A stretch of DNA of 64,000 nucleotides, from the NCBI RefSeq assembly GCF_004216715.1, contig NZ_SGXG01000001.1, positions 4,778,501-4,842,500 on the forward strand. The letters run 5' to 3'. The DNA is from Cecembia calidifontis. Its GTDB lineage: Bacteria > Bacteroidota > Bacteroidia > Cytophagales > Cyclobacteriaceae. Shown in pieces: positions 8,051 through 17,150 of this stretch. Numbering within the stretch: the first letter of the stretch is position 1; each line of letters begins with the position of its first letter. The notes beneath the pieces are model-generated. The model made no database searches and had not been told where the DNA came from. It was given only the letters and a program-made list of their open reading frames with translations. A program made the position numbers and the translations under genes.

Positions 8051-11000
8051 CTACCTTCTGCCCAAAGAAACCCGATAGTTGTCCGGCCTGCCTTGCATGT
8101 TGATATGGAGGAACCTTACCCTACGGTTTTGATCCCTGAAAATGATGACATCTTCCTGTTCCGGATCGATTTCTTCCCTCGACCTACCCCCAAACAATGC
8201 CCTAAAGCCCACCTGGGTCACAAGGCTTAAAGGAACCCTGATCTGGTAATTCATATCCATGTCAAGACTCTGTCTTCCGGAAATCTCCAGGAACCCAAGA
8301 CTTGAATTGATATTCATCCTAGGAATGATCAAAGCCCCTTCTTTTAATTCAAAGGTATTGGAAAGGGTATCAAACCTCACCCTGTTCAGATTCCGGTCGG
8401 AGAAATAATCAGAAAGCGCCCTGAAAGGAGCAAAATTCACCAAAGCCCCATCATAGACGGTCAATGTCAACTTTGCCTCTGATTGATCGATGATGGGGGT
8501 TAAGTCGGGATACACCAGGAATTTACCTTCCAGATTTCCGGATACATGACCTTTTAGATTTTCATTGATGAGTACGTCCTGTCCAAAATTCTCAAACTTG
8601 AACAATAAATTATCCAAGTTGAGCTTATTGGCCTGAGCTCTGGCATGAAGGTATATTTTATCGGGATTCCTTCCATTAAAATAACCTTTCATTCCCAATG
8701 TACCGTTTGCAACCTTCAGACCTAATGTATCTATATACAGAAAATGGTCTGTTTTTGTCCTTAACTTAGCCCTGACATCCTCCAACCAGAAATTATGGTA
8801 ATTCAGCTTTTTGATGTCGGCTGTAAATTCCATATCCCTGAATGGAAGCTTAAAAACATTAAATGCTTCGGCATGGTTGGTATCTTCTTCAAAACCCTTA
8901 AAGCCCATTAAAGCATCCAGGTCCAGGGCTGCTGCACGAAAACGGAAATAATCCTTTTTGGTCCTAAGGCTGTCCACCAGGTTCAGTCCCAAGTCCATGC
9001 TAAACTCCGACAAACCCATCTTCCCACCAAATCCATTTATCGCTAAATAATCCTTTTCATACCTGATTTTACCCTTGAACTGTTCCAACTTCAAAGGATG
9101 CATTTGGGTCCTTCCTGACAACTGGTGGAGGGTGAGCTCAGCTGACTGAAGGCCATTTTTAAAATAAAGGTCGATTTTCCCGTCAAGTTTCAGGGAATGG
9201 AGGACTTCTGAGCTCCAGGATTCGGGGAGGTAATTGACCCCATTATAACTCAACAGGTCATTGATCCTGAGCTCTTTGGACTGAATGGCCCATCGAATCC
9301 CCGATTCTCCTTTAAGTTCTTCCCTGAACCATTTCGGGTAATTTTCCACGAGTCCTGTCAACAGAAAATCAGAGCGGTCAATCTCGCCCTTGAATTTCTT
9401 AATTTCCAGGTTTGTGTCGCCTACAAGAACTTCTGCATCAAAGTCATGGAAAGTATGGGGATAATTTTCCAGCCGCGCATGAAATTCCTCTATCCTGAAT
9501 TTTCCTTTTGGCAAATAATCGAACCCGAAAAGCTCATCGGCATTGGCCAGGAATCCAAATCTAAAGGAAAGATCGTGGATCTTTTCAGTTTTCCCTTCCC
9601 CACCCAGCAACTGTCCAAGGTCAATTTTTTTCGATTTGGCTTCAATTTGCATATTTACCGGTTTAGAAAACCTGTGAAAAAGTGCAGGAAAATCGCTCAA
9701 ACTCCCTTTAACTTGAAAATCGGAATCCTTGATCTTAAAATTTAACCTATTGAGCGTAATCTTTCCGGATTGCATGATGGCAGAGGCATTGACCTGTTGG
9801 ATGGGATGGGGATAACCGGCAATGGAAAAACTAAGGTCCCTCAAAATCAGTTCTGACTGTAAACTTTGCTTCAGCTGCGCCAGGTCTGCAGCAGATGCAT
9901 CAAGCTCCACCAGTTCATCAAAATCCATATTCAGTAACACCTTTCCGCTAATCCCCTCAAATTGTTCAAGCCTAAAAAAATTGCCTACAAAACCCAGGTC
10001 AAGATCAGCTTTTAACTTGACCTTGACATAAGGATCTTCAAAATTGCGGATGATGAGATCCCCCTGAAAAATCCCTTGTTCAGGACGGGCGTTGAAATTT
10101 TGGATGCGTAATTCGGATGTTTGAAGACTTCTTTCAGGACCATTGGTAAAAAACCCAAAAAACCTCAGATCATCCACTTTCAGGTTATTGTCCGATCTTA
10201 GGAAAAAGGCATTTTCACACCCAAATTCAGCCAAAATCATTGGCTTACTTCCTTCGGCGAGCACACCATTGACAGAGCCTTTGAAGAAGACTTCACCCTG
10301 GTTTTGGTACTCATTGAGGGCCTTGGCCACTTCTTTTGGCATAAATGCCCCAAGCATATTAAAATCAGGCTTTTGGCCTTCAAATTTCAAATCAAGTTCC
10401 ACTCCTTCCTCCAATACATCCACTTTACCGGAAGCGGTAAATAGTGCATCTTCCAGCTGTATACTGGATGGACTCAGATTCAACACCTGTTGTCCGGTAT
10501 TGAAGTTAAAACCCAGATCCAGTCTGATCTGCTTTTCAGAAAAAAAAGTAGGCTTTCCATGGCGAAGCAGGTCAAACATCATGTCGGCAATCAGTGAAAC
10601 TTCCAATTGCTCTTTTTTGTGACGTATACTGCTTTTCCAGTTGTCAATATAGATTTTGTAGGACACGGTATCTGATTGGTCTTCATAGGATACCGAAAAG
10701 TTTGAAATTTTAAATTTTGCCAGGTCAAAGGCCAGGATTTCCTCGGACTCAGACTCCTTGGACTCAATTCCCTTTGCTAAGAGGATATTGATATCGCCAT
10801 TGGGATATTTTACAAGGTCAACATGGCCATCACTAATCCGGATACTTTTGACCTTGTAGTTTCCATCTAAAATATCCCAAATATTAAATCCTACATACAG
10901 GTCCGATGCCTTATAAAAAGGTCTGGTATCCCTGTTTTTGTTTTCATAAAATGCAACCCCTTTAAGGTCAATGGATATGTAAGGAAAGTCCCCCAAAACC

Positions 11001-11173
11001 GAAATCCGGCTTCTTTCTACAGTGAGCTTACCAACAAATTGTCTATTGGCAGCCTCGATCGCTTTTTGGGTGATAGCTTCTTGTTTCCATGCAAGAACAG
11101 CAGCTGTCAGACCTATCAGGAATAGAGGCAATAAAAGAAGAATGAAGAGGGCCTTTTTGATCCAGGGTTTCAT
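8051..11173 (-). CDS. AsmA-like envelope protein
   Basis: Large protein of 1040 residues with one N-terminal membrane anchor (about residues 7-29, LFILLLLPLFLIGLTAAVLA) and a long beta-rich periplasmic region. The segment after the anchor (VGKLTVERSRISVLGDFPYISIDL in outline) is typical of AsmA-like proteins, and the C-terminus (DYFSDRNLNRVRFDTLSNTF, then INSSLGFLEISG) matches the AsmA_2 C-terminal domain. Known AsmA-like proteins of Gram-negatives are implicated in phospholipid transport between membranes and outer-membrane assembly. It is monocistronic, with its own terminator downstream and 200 bp of non-coding DNA upstream. Confidence 0.88.
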   Translation of the reverse strand: MKPWIKKALFILLLLPLFLIGLTAAVLAWKQEAITQKAIEAANRQFVGKLTVERSRISVLGDFPYISIDLKGVAFYENKNRDTRPFYKASDLYVGFNIWDILDGNYKVKSIRISDGHVDLVKYPNGDINILLAKGIESKESESEEILAFDLAKFKISNFSVSYEDQSDTVSYKIYIDNWKSSIRHKKEQLEVSLIADMMFDLLRHGKPTFFSEKQIRLDLGFNFNTGQQVLNLSPSSIQLEDALFTASGKVDVLEEGVELDLKFEGQKPDFNMLGAFMPKEVAKALNEYQNQGEVFFKGSVNGVLAEGSKPMILAEFGCENAFFLRSDNNLKVDDLRFFGFFTNGPERSLQTSELRIQNFNARPEQGIFQGDLIIRNFEDPYVKVKLKADLDLGFVGNFFRLEQFEGISGKVLLNMDFDELVELDASAADLAQLKQSLQSELILRDLSFSIAGYPHPIQQVNASAIMQSGKITLNRLNFKIKDSDFQVKGSLSDFPALFHRFSKPVNMQIEAKSKKIDLGQLLGGEGKTEKIHDLSFRFGFLANADELFGFDYLPKGKFRIEEFHARLENYPHTFHDFDAEVLVGDTNLEIKKFKGEIDRSDFLLTGLVENYPKWFREELKGESGIRWAIQSKELRINDLLSYNGVNYLPESWSSEVLHSLKLDGKIDLYFKNGLQSAELTLHQLSGRTQMHPLKLEQFKGKIRYEKDYLAINGFGGKMGLSEFSMDLGLNLVDSLRTKKDYFRFRAAALDLDALMGFKGFEEDTNHAEAFNVFKLPFRDMEFTADIKKLNYHNFWLEDVRAKLRTKTDHFLYIDTLGLKVANGTLGMKGYFNGRNPDKIYLHARAQANKLNLDNLLFKFENFGQDVLINENLKGHVSGNLEGKFLVYPDLTPIIDQSEAKLTLTVYDGALVNFAPFRALSDYFSDRNLNRVRFDTLSNTFELKEGALIIPRMNINSSLGFLEISGRQSLDMDMNYQIRVPLSLVTQVGFRALFGGRSREEIDPEQEDVIIFRDQNRRVRFLHINMQGRPDNYRVSLGRR

Positions 11174-11229
11174 GGCTCATTTGTAATTTCCTACACAAAC
11201 GATAAGCCACCATGAGATGGTTACATTGA

Positions 11230-11271
11230 AAATAAAAAACCTTCGGATTTGCTTAAGCAGCTCCGAAGGTA
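11230..11271 (-). terminator. Terminator of the molybdenum hydroxylase operon
   Basis: On the minus strand a 9-bp stem ACCTTCGGA (left arm 11239-11247, right arm 11262-11270) is followed by TTTTTTATTTT. It lies about 105 bp beyond the stop of the large hydroxylase subunit. Confidence 0.75.
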
Positions 11272-11375
11272 CGACCAAACTTTGAGTCCACCAGGACAAA
11301 AACAAAGGTGTTTTTTTGAACTTGTATTTTAAAAGGACCTTTGAGTACACCTGAAGTTGAAGCACTCCATGATCT

Positions 11376-13655
11376 TTATCCCTTATAAGGCAGTCGGTAA
11401 ATCCTGTCACCTGTTAATTTGTATATGGCATTACACAATGCCGGTATGAATGGAGGAACAGGAGGTTCGCCCACTCCGGTAGGTTTTTCCATGTTTTCCA
11501 CCAAATGTACGTGGATTTTCTTGGGCGATTGTGGCATTCTGATGACCTGATAGCCATCATAATTGTTCTGTTGGACCTTCCCGTTTTCAAAAGTAATGGC
11601 CGAAGTAAGTACCAAGCTGGTAGCAAACTGTGCTCCACCTTCAAACTGGGACCTGATACGGTCTGTATTGACGCCAATTCCGCAGTCTACGGCATAATGG
11701 ACTTCAGGAATCAATATCTGCCCATTGCTGCCCCTTTCCACTTCCACAATGCAGGCCACATAAGTCAGGAAGCTTTTGTGGACGGCAAATCCTATTGATT
11801 TCCCGGAGGCAAGGGCCTGTTTCCAGTTGGCTTCTTTGGCTACTCTTTCTATGACCCCCCTCAATCTTCGAGTATTCCAAGGGAATTTATCCAGCGGTTC
11901 ACCATAGTTACCAAAATCACCTTTCAGCTCCCCTTCAAAAGTCAGGTTTTTGTCTGCATCCAGCATACTCAAAAGAAAATCCACCGGGTCTGACCCTTTG
12001 GCTTCCGCCACTTCATCCAGCATACAGTTGATGGCAAAGGAATGGTGGATATTACTCACCGAGCGCAACCATCCGATGCGGGTATGTGCCTTGGATTCAT
12101 GGGTCTCGATACGGATATGGGGCACTTCATAAGGAAAATCGATACAACCCAAACCCAATTCACCATCCGAGGGATGGAGTTCATCCGCATTACCTGTCGC
12201 ACCGATTGCAGGGAATACGGTATGGTGGTTCCAGCCACTAAGGTTTCCATTTTTATCAAGGACTGCCCGGATTCTTTGGGCACTTTGGGCGTGGTAAAAG
12301 TCATGGTGAAGATCATCTTCCCTCGTCCACTGCACCCTGACCGGTGATTTGGCTGCTTTTGAAAGCAAGGCTGCCTCTACCACAAAATCCGGCTTGGATT
12401 TTCTTCCAAATCCTCCACCCAGCAGGGTAATGTTCATTTTGACATTTTGATAATCTATACCCAAGGCTTGTCCCACAGCCTGCCTGGCCCATTGCGGGTG
12501 CTGGGTTGGCGCCCACACTTCACAGGTGCCATCGCCCTTATAATCTGCGATGGCTACCGGAGGCTCCATGGTCGCATGGGCATAAAAAGGCGCCAGATAA
12601 GTTCTTTCGATTACTCTGCCTGCCTGTTGCATGGCCGCATTGAAATTCCCTCTTTCCCTTCTCACCTTTCCATTGCCTCTTGTACTTTGCAACATCTCCT
12701 GCAGCTGTCTCTCAGAGGAATAATTCTGGTTTGGGCCAAGGTCCCATTCAATCTCCAGGGCATCCCTTCCTTTGATGGCCGCCCAGGTATTGTCTGCTAT
12801 GACCGCAACCCCTTCCAGTGCTTTATCCAGCCCGGGAGGAATTCCTGCCCCTTCAATTTTCACCACCTTGTTGACACCTGGAATGGCCAATGCTTTGGCA
12901 TCATTGTAGGAAATTACTTTGGCCCCGATGACCGGACTTCTTTTCACTACGGCTATCTGCATATTGGGCAGATCAATGTCTGCTCCAAATGTTGCCTTGC
13001 CCATGGCAATGTCCAGGTTATCATAAATCGCGACATCCTTTCCTATAAGCTTATAGGAAGAAAATTCCTTCAGCGTAATATTTTCCGCTTTGGGCATTTC
13101 CATTTCTCTTGCTGTTTCGACCAGGTCGCCGAACTTAATTTTTTTTCCGCCTGAATGGATCACCTGCCCATTTTCTGTGCGGCATTCGGATACCTCTACC
13201 CCCCATTTCTGGGCAGCGGCGGCCAACAGCATGTGCCTGGCCGTAGCCCCTGCCTGACGCATGGGCTCGTAAAACATCCTTACAGAATAAGACCCATCCG
13301 TATTCTGGTCTCCATATTTTTCTTCATCACCCTCTGCCTGGACTATTTTGACCTTGGCCCAATCTGCTCCAAGCTCATCTGCCACGATCATGGGAAGGGA
13401 TGTCCTGATACCTGTACCCATCTCCGAGCGGTGGGCAATAATGGTAACAAGGTTATCGGAATCTATACTCAGGTACACGTTGGGGGCAAATGTGATTGTC
13501 TCCCCTTTAGGTCCACTGCATTGGAAGTTGACACCCAGGATGAGCCCACCTGTAGCGAGGGAACCTATTTTCAGGAAGTCCCTTCGGGAAGGAACAAATA
13601 CTTTGCTTTTATTCTCAGGTTCTTTTGTTTTAAGAAAGGGAAGTTTTGGCATCAT
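11376..13655 (-). CDS. Molybdopterin-binding hydroxylase, large subunit (xanthine dehydrogenase / IorB type)
   Basis: Large subunit of 759 residues of an aldehyde/aromatic-heterocycle oxidising molybdenum hydroxylase. A Tat signal (RRDFLKIGSLATGG) indicates folded export. The family pattern runs through EMGTGIRTSLPMIVADELGAD, YAHATMEPPVAIADY, VWAPTQHPQWARQAVG and TLLGGGFGRKSKPDFVVEA, and ends with GVGEPPVPPFIPALCNAIY, whose GVGEPP is the MPT-site loop with the catalytic Glu. The small [2Fe-2S] subunit is 25 bp upstream in the operon. The actual substrate cannot be read from sequence. A c-type cytochrome partner found with some relatives is absent here. Confidence 0.9.
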   Translation of the reverse strand: MMPKLPFLKTKEPENKSKVFVPSRRDFLKIGSLATGGLILGVNFQCSGPKGETITFAPNVYLSIDSDNLVTIIAHRSEMGTGIRTSLPMIVADELGADWAKVKIVQAEGDEEKYGDQNTDGSYSVRMFYEPMRQAGATARHMLLAAAAQKWGVEVSECRTENGQVIHSGGKKIKFGDLVETAREMEMPKAENITLKEFSSYKLIGKDVAIYDNLDIAMGKATFGADIDLPNMQIAVVKRSPVIGAKVISYNDAKALAIPGVNKVVKIEGAGIPPGLDKALEGVAVIADNTWAAIKGRDALEIEWDLGPNQNYSSERQLQEMLQSTRGNGKVRRERGNFNAAMQQAGRVIERTYLAPFYAHATMEPPVAIADYKGDGTCEVWAPTQHPQWARQAVGQALGIDYQNVKMNITLLGGGFGRKSKPDFVVEAALLSKAAKSPVRVQWTREDDLHHDFYHAQSAQRIRAVLDKNGNLSGWNHHTVFPAIGATGNADELHPSDGELGLGCIDFPYEVPHIRIETHESKAHTRIGWLRSVSNIHHSFAINCMLDEVAEAKGSDPVDFLLSMLDADKNLTFEGELKGDFGNYGEPLDKFPWNTRRLRGVIERVAKEANWKQALASGKSIGFAVHKSFLTYVACIVEVERGSNGQILIPEVHYAVDCGIGVNTDRIRSQFEGGAQFATSLVLTSAITFENGKVQQNNYDGYQVIRMPQSPKKIHVHLVENMEKPTGVGEPPVPPFIPALCNAIYKLTGDRIYRLPYKG

Positions 13656-13680
13656 GGCTTTTTTCTTTTCGGTGGAAAAA

Positions 13681-14139
13681 TTAATAGGACTTGGAAGCAG
13701 TGAGGATAGCTTCCTTGATGCGGTTGTAGGTTCCGCAACGGCAGATATTGCCCGCCATGGCTGATTCGATTTCAGCGTCTGATGGCTTCGGGTTACGCTT
13801 CAGCAAGGCTGCCGCATTCATGATCTGCCCTGTCTGACAATAGCCGCACTGGGGGACTACATGTTCCACCCATGCCTTTTGGATAGGGTGATTGCCCTCT
13901 TTGGAGAGCCCTTCTATGGTGGTGATTTTCTGGTCACCCACTTCTGACACCGGATAAGTACAGGCCCGGATGGCTTCATCGTCCAATAAAACGGTACAGG
14001 CACCACAGAGGGCCTGACCACATCCATATTTGGTACCTTTCATGGAAAGTATATCCCGCAGTACCCAAAGCAAAGGCATGTCCGGTTCTACCTCTACCTG
14101 CAGCTTTTTTCCATTGATGATCAGGTTGAATTTTTCCAT
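13681..14139 (-). CDS. [2Fe-2S] subunit of the molybdenum hydroxylase (IorA type)
   Basis: Small iron-sulfur subunit of 152 residues that passes electrons from the molybdenum site. The plant-type cluster motif is GCGQALCGACTVLLD and the C-terminal cluster motif is QCGYCQTGQIM with NICRCGTY, the four-cysteine helical domain. The start is ATG 14139 (MEKFNLIING), which matches the family's usual beginning; the longer frame to 14262 adds 41 residues with no support. There is no signal peptide, so it probably travels with the Tat-exported large subunit. An IS3 element lies immediately upstream (from 14248), so the native promoter may have been displaced. Confidence 0.92.
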   Translation of the reverse strand: MEKFNLIINGKKLQVEVEPDMPLLWVLRDILSMKGTKYGCGQALCGACTVLLDDEAIRACTYPVSEVGDQKITTIEGLSKEGNHPIQKAWVEHVVPQCGYCQTGQIMNAAALLKRNPKPSDAEIESAMAGNICRCGTYNRIKEAILTASKSY

Positions 14140-14310
14140 TGCTTGTTGATTATTTTGTTGGTGATTAATTGCCTCTGAATTTAAGCAAATTAAGTTAATG
14201 TGATTTTTGTCCCCGAAAAAGCAATCCATACTTTTTATTTTGGGAGATATAATACTCCCCAAAATTGAGACCAGAGGTTAAGTTAAAAAAAACTGTTTAA
14301 ATTTAACCTT

Positions 14311-14604
14311 ATGAACAAGCAAACAAGACGAAAGTTTTCTCCTGAGTTCAAGGCAAAAGTAGCCCTTGAAGCAATCAAGAATCAGTTTACATTGGCTGAA
14401 TTGTCCAAGAAGTTCGATGTTAGCCCTGTGATTATATCCAAGTGGAAGGGTGAGTTTTTGGATAATATGTCAGCTGTATTTGAAAAGGAGCATTCAAAGA
14501 AAAAGGAAGAAGGCCCTGCCCTTGAGCAGCTCTATGCCCAGATCGGAGAGCTAAAAGTAGAGAATGACTTTTTAAAAAAAAGCTGCAAGAAACTGGGGAT
14601 ATGA
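14311..14604 (+). CDS. IS3 OrfA (DNA-binding transposase subunit)
   Basis: Protein of 97 residues with an N-terminal helix-turn-helix (RRKFSPEFKAKVALEAIK, LAELSKKFDVSPVIISKWK) and a leucine-zipper-like tail (LEQLYAQIGELKVENDFLKK). Near its end is a run of eight A (14574-14581); orfB lies in the -1 frame and is open across this run, so programmed -1 frameshifting could give the fused OrfAB transposase. The stop also overlaps the orfB start (ATGA at 14601-14604). Confidence 0.9.
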   Translation: MNKQTRRKFSPEFKAKVALEAIKNQFTLAELSKKFDVSPVIISKWKGEFLDNMSAVFEKEHSKKKEEGPALEQLYAQIGELKVENDFLKKSCKKLGI

Positions 14605-15437
14605 AAGATCGGGCGACATTGATTTGTTCTGATTATAAGGGGCTGTCTATAAGGAGACAGTGTGAAGTATTGGAGGTTCCCCGAAGCAGTCTATATTACA
14701 AACCAAAAGGGGAAAACGAGGTCAATCTGAAACTTATGGGAATCATGGACAGGCATCTTACCGATCACCCTACTGAAGGCGTTGTGTCGATGGTCTATCT
14801 GTTGACAGGACTGGGCTTCGTTGTCGGCCCAAAGCGCATCAGGAGGCTTTTCAGGCTGATGGGCAGGGAAACCCTTTACAGGAGGAAGAACCTTACCAAA
14901 TCCGGTTTGCGTGAATATATCAGGCCTTATCTTCTCAGGAACTTAAAGATTGAAAGACCCAACCAAGTGTGGGTAACCGATATCACCTACATTCCGATGC
15001 AGAAGGGGTTTATGTTCCTGACCGCAGTCATGGATGTTTACAGCAGAAGGATACTGTCATGGGGTATATCCAACAGTCAGGACGCCAAATGGTGTAAGCA
15101 GGTAATCGAAGAGGCCATCAGAGAATATGGTAAGCCAGAGATAGTCAATTCCGATCAGGGAAGCCAGTACACATCAGCCTTATGGATCAATTACCTTGAA
15201 GGGCTGGATATCAAAGTATCAATGGACGGAAAGGGAAGGGCTTTGGACAATGTATATATTGAAAGGTTCTGGAAGTCGATCAAGTATGATTACATCTATC
15301 TGAACCCAAGCGAGGACGGTTATGACCTGCTCAAAGGTGTCAAAAAGTATATTGAATATTACAACCAAAAGGTCCATCATACCACCAGGGAGAAGCCCGG
15401 GGAAAGGTATTTTGGGGCAACCCAAAAAGCAGCATAA
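14601..15437 (+). CDS. IS3 OrfB (DDE integrase-core subunit)
   Basis: Integrase-core (rve) protein of 278 residues. The catalytic triad is visible as VWVTDITYIPM (first D), VNSDQGSQYTS (second D) and the E in YIERFWKSIKYDYIY. An N-terminal HTH_21-like region (DHPTEGVVSMVYLLTG) precedes the core. The gene is intact and translationally coupled to orfA. Confidence 0.93.
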   Translation: MKDRATLICSDYKGLSIRRQCEVLEVPRSSLYYKPKGENEVNLKLMGIMDRHLTDHPTEGVVSMVYLLTGLGFVVGPKRIRRLFRLMGRETLYRRKNLTKSGLREYIRPYLLRNLKIERPNQVWVTDITYIPMQKGFMFLTAVMDVYSRRILSWGISNSQDAKWCKQVIEEAIREYGKPEIVNSDQGSQYTSALWINYLEGLDIKVSMDGKGRALDNVYIERFWKSIKYDYIYLNPSEDGYDLLKGVKKYIEYYNQKVHHTTREKPGERYFGATQKAA

Positions 15438-15603
15438 AGCAAAAGTTAGTTGTCTTATTTCCCAAGGGTCCCCTTGGGAAATAGGACAACTAAGGATATA
15501 TTAACAAATAAATAAATTAACTTAGCAACTGATACTTTTGGTCCAACAAATGGGGAGTATTATAAGATTAGTTTCCTAATCAATACGTTTAAAGTAAAAT
15601 GCC

Positions 15604-16455
15604 ATGTTGAAACAATTTTTCAAATTCCAAATTGAAGCCTTTGATTTTCTTGAGGAGCGCTGGGAAAGTGGGCCCGTTTCTAAGACCATCAGCAATATCG
15701 TCGTAGCGTTTTTCCTGGCAGGATTGGCCCTTGGCCTGCTGGCATATTTGGACATTTATCAAATCAGCACAGGCTACAGTGCTTTTTTTGCCATTGAATT
15801 GGCCTTTAATGTGCTATTGATCTTTGAGGTTTTGGGGCTTATCTTTTTGATTCCAAAATCGGTAGCAGATGCAGTAGGCAAGCAATTTGAGATCATTTCC
15901 CTTGTTCTGCTAAGGGATGCTTTCAAAGAGTTTGGACATTACTTGGGTGAAGTGAACTGGGAGCTTGAATTCCTGATGGAACTACTGCCCATTATTTCTG
16001 ATGCTTTTGGAGCTATATTGATATTCCTGATCACAGGCCTTTTTTACAGGGCTCAAAAGCATGTAAGGATTACCGGGAGCTATGAGGAACAGCAGCGCTT
16101 TATTGGCATCAAAAAACTGATTTCCATTTACCTGACCCTTTCTTTTATCGGATTGGGCATTTATGACCTGTTTTCTGCTTACCAAAACCACCAATTCATC
16201 TACAGTATTAAGCTGTTTTATACCTTGTTGATCTTTACGGATGTTTTTATCCTCTTATTTTCACTTCGGTACACCACCAAATATTATAACCTGTTCAGGT
16301 ATTCCTCCTTCGCTTTGGCCACCATCTTCCTGAGGCTGACATTATCTGCGCCGGCATATTACAACGTGCTATTGGCAGTTATAGCAGGGCTGATGGTTTT
16401 GGGGGTCACCTTTATTTATAATAAGTTGCTTTCCCAGCAAAAAATAAGTGACTGA
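15604..16455 (+). CDS. Polytopic membrane protein, function unknown
   Basis: Protein of 283 residues with about seven hydrophobic helices, for example IVVAFFLAGLALGLLAYL, FFAIELAFNVLLIFEVLGLI, AFGAILIFLITGLFY, LISIYLTLSFIGLGIYDLF and YNVLLAVIAGLMVLGVTFIY. No transporter or enzyme motif is recognised. The IS3 right end lies 40 bp upstream, so its expression may depend on a promoter within or created by the element. Confidence 0.7.
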   Translation: MLKQFFKFQIEAFDFLEERWESGPVSKTISNIVVAFFLAGLALGLLAYLDIYQISTGYSAFFAIELAFNVLLIFEVLGLIFLIPKSVADAVGKQFEIISLVLLRDAFKEFGHYLGEVNWELEFLMELLPIISDAFGAILIFLITGLFYRAQKHVRITGSYEEQQRFIGIKKLISIYLTLSFIGLGIYDLFSAYQNHQFIYSIKLFYTLLIFTDVFILLFSLRYTTKYYNLFRYSSFALATIFLRLTLSAPAYYNVLLAVIAGLMVLGVTFIYNKLLSQQKISD

Positions 16456-16570
16456 TTGTGAATTAAAAAAACTGCCATGCAGTTAAAAATCACATTTTTT
16501 TAAGTTAGGGGCTTGCATAAAAGCCAAGAGCCTATTACTTTTGCATCACCTTAAACGGTAACAGCAACAT

Positions 16571-16644
16571 TCCTCCTTAGCTCAGCTGGTTAGAGCACAT
16601 GACTGTTAATCATGGGGTCCTTGGTTCGAGCCCAAGAGGGGGAG
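16571..16644 (+). tRNA. tRNA-Asn (GTT)
   Basis: Complete cloverleaf: acceptor TCCTCCT pairs with AGGGGGA (one G-T), the D arm is GCTCAGCTGGTTAGAGC, the anticodon stem is CATGA/TCATG with loop CTGTTAA and anticodon GTT at 16605-16607, and the T arm is CTTGG-TTCGAGC-CCAAG. The genome does not encode a full CCA. It serves as the integration site of the island that follows; the 3' half is repeated at 37809. Confidence 0.95.
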
Positions 16645-16673
16645 CAAAAGCCTTGCAGCAATGCAGGGCTTTT
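16603..16673 (+). other. attL-like core (tRNA-Asn 3' half plus terminator)
   Basis: Left copy of the 71-bp repeat. It runs from the anticodon loop (CTGTTAATCATGG) through the T arm and the tRNA terminator, ending at the T-tract, and is identical to 37809-37879. Confidence 0.88.
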
Positions 16674-16674
16674 C
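16648..16674 (+). terminator. tRNA-Asn terminator
   Basis: Stem AAAGCCTTGCA / TGCAGGGCTTT (11 bp with one G-T) around a short GCAA loop, ending in T residues. It is duplicated at the other island end. Confidence 0.8.
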
Positions 16675-17150
16675 TGCTTTAAAAACGGCCTCAGAATGCG
16701 TTTCTGGGGCTTTTTTCATTACAACAAGCGGAAAAGCATTCACCGAAAAACGCAGGGAGAACAAGCTGAAAAACCAGCATTTTCACCCTATTTTTCCAAA
16801 GTGCGTGCAAAAAAAGCGGAGTTTTCCAAAAAAAGGCGGACAATACCGCAACAATCCCGAAGGAAACCCCAAACTTCTCGAAAATCTTTAGGTATTTATC
16901 TGGAACTCTTTAACACTGTGTTGTATTAAACAAAATGAAGAGCTTTTCTGCCGAAAGGTATTTGGGTAAAACGGTAAATGCCGACAATTTAAACGCAACT
17001 GATTTAAATACGAAAGCCTCATCATATTGGTAAGGCTTTCCCATATCCAATACTGGCAATTTCCCACCACAACCCTTATCTTAGCCAATGAAATGTTTTT
17101 CATACAGGGGCAAAACTTGACCGCCCAAAAACGTTCAAGCCAAAAATTTT
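16675..17150. other. Non-coding left end of the island
   Basis: No supported gene in 476 bp. At 16801-16816 is GTGCGTGCAAAAAAAG, which resembles GCGTGCAAAAAGCGTGC near the right end (about 37728-37750); such end-proximal repeats could be recombinase arm sites or traces of a lost integrase region (inference). A GAAAGCC/GGCTTTC inverted repeat lies at about 17010-17038 and may relate to hsdM expression. Confidence 0.4.

Larger units (their letters stand above)
14248..15564 (+). mobile_element. Complete IS3-family element (1317 bp)
   Basis: Perfect 14-bp inverted repeats TATAATACTCCCCA (14248-14261) and its complement (15551-15564), flanked by a 3-bp direct repeat AGA (14245-14247 and 15565-15567), as expected for IS3. 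It carries overlapping orfA and orfB. A long imperfect palindrome with about 21-bp arms (15448-15468 and 15471-15491, 2-base loop) lies between the end of orfB and the right inverted repeat. Confidence 0.93.

Noticed and set aside
11177..11410. 77-codon minus-strand ORF between the AsmA and hydroxylase genes
   Set aside because: It runs through a clear terminator hairpin and lacks any motif.
12447..13703. Two long plus-strand frames (235 and 182 codons) within the molybdenum hydroxylase gene
   Set aside because: Antisense shadows of a gene with complete family motifs; no signal or domain in either.
16612..16929. 105-codon ORF overlapping the tRNA and left island end
   Set aside because: It begins inside the tRNA gene, has no recognisable integrase or other motif, and is Lys/Arg-rich low-complexity sequence.
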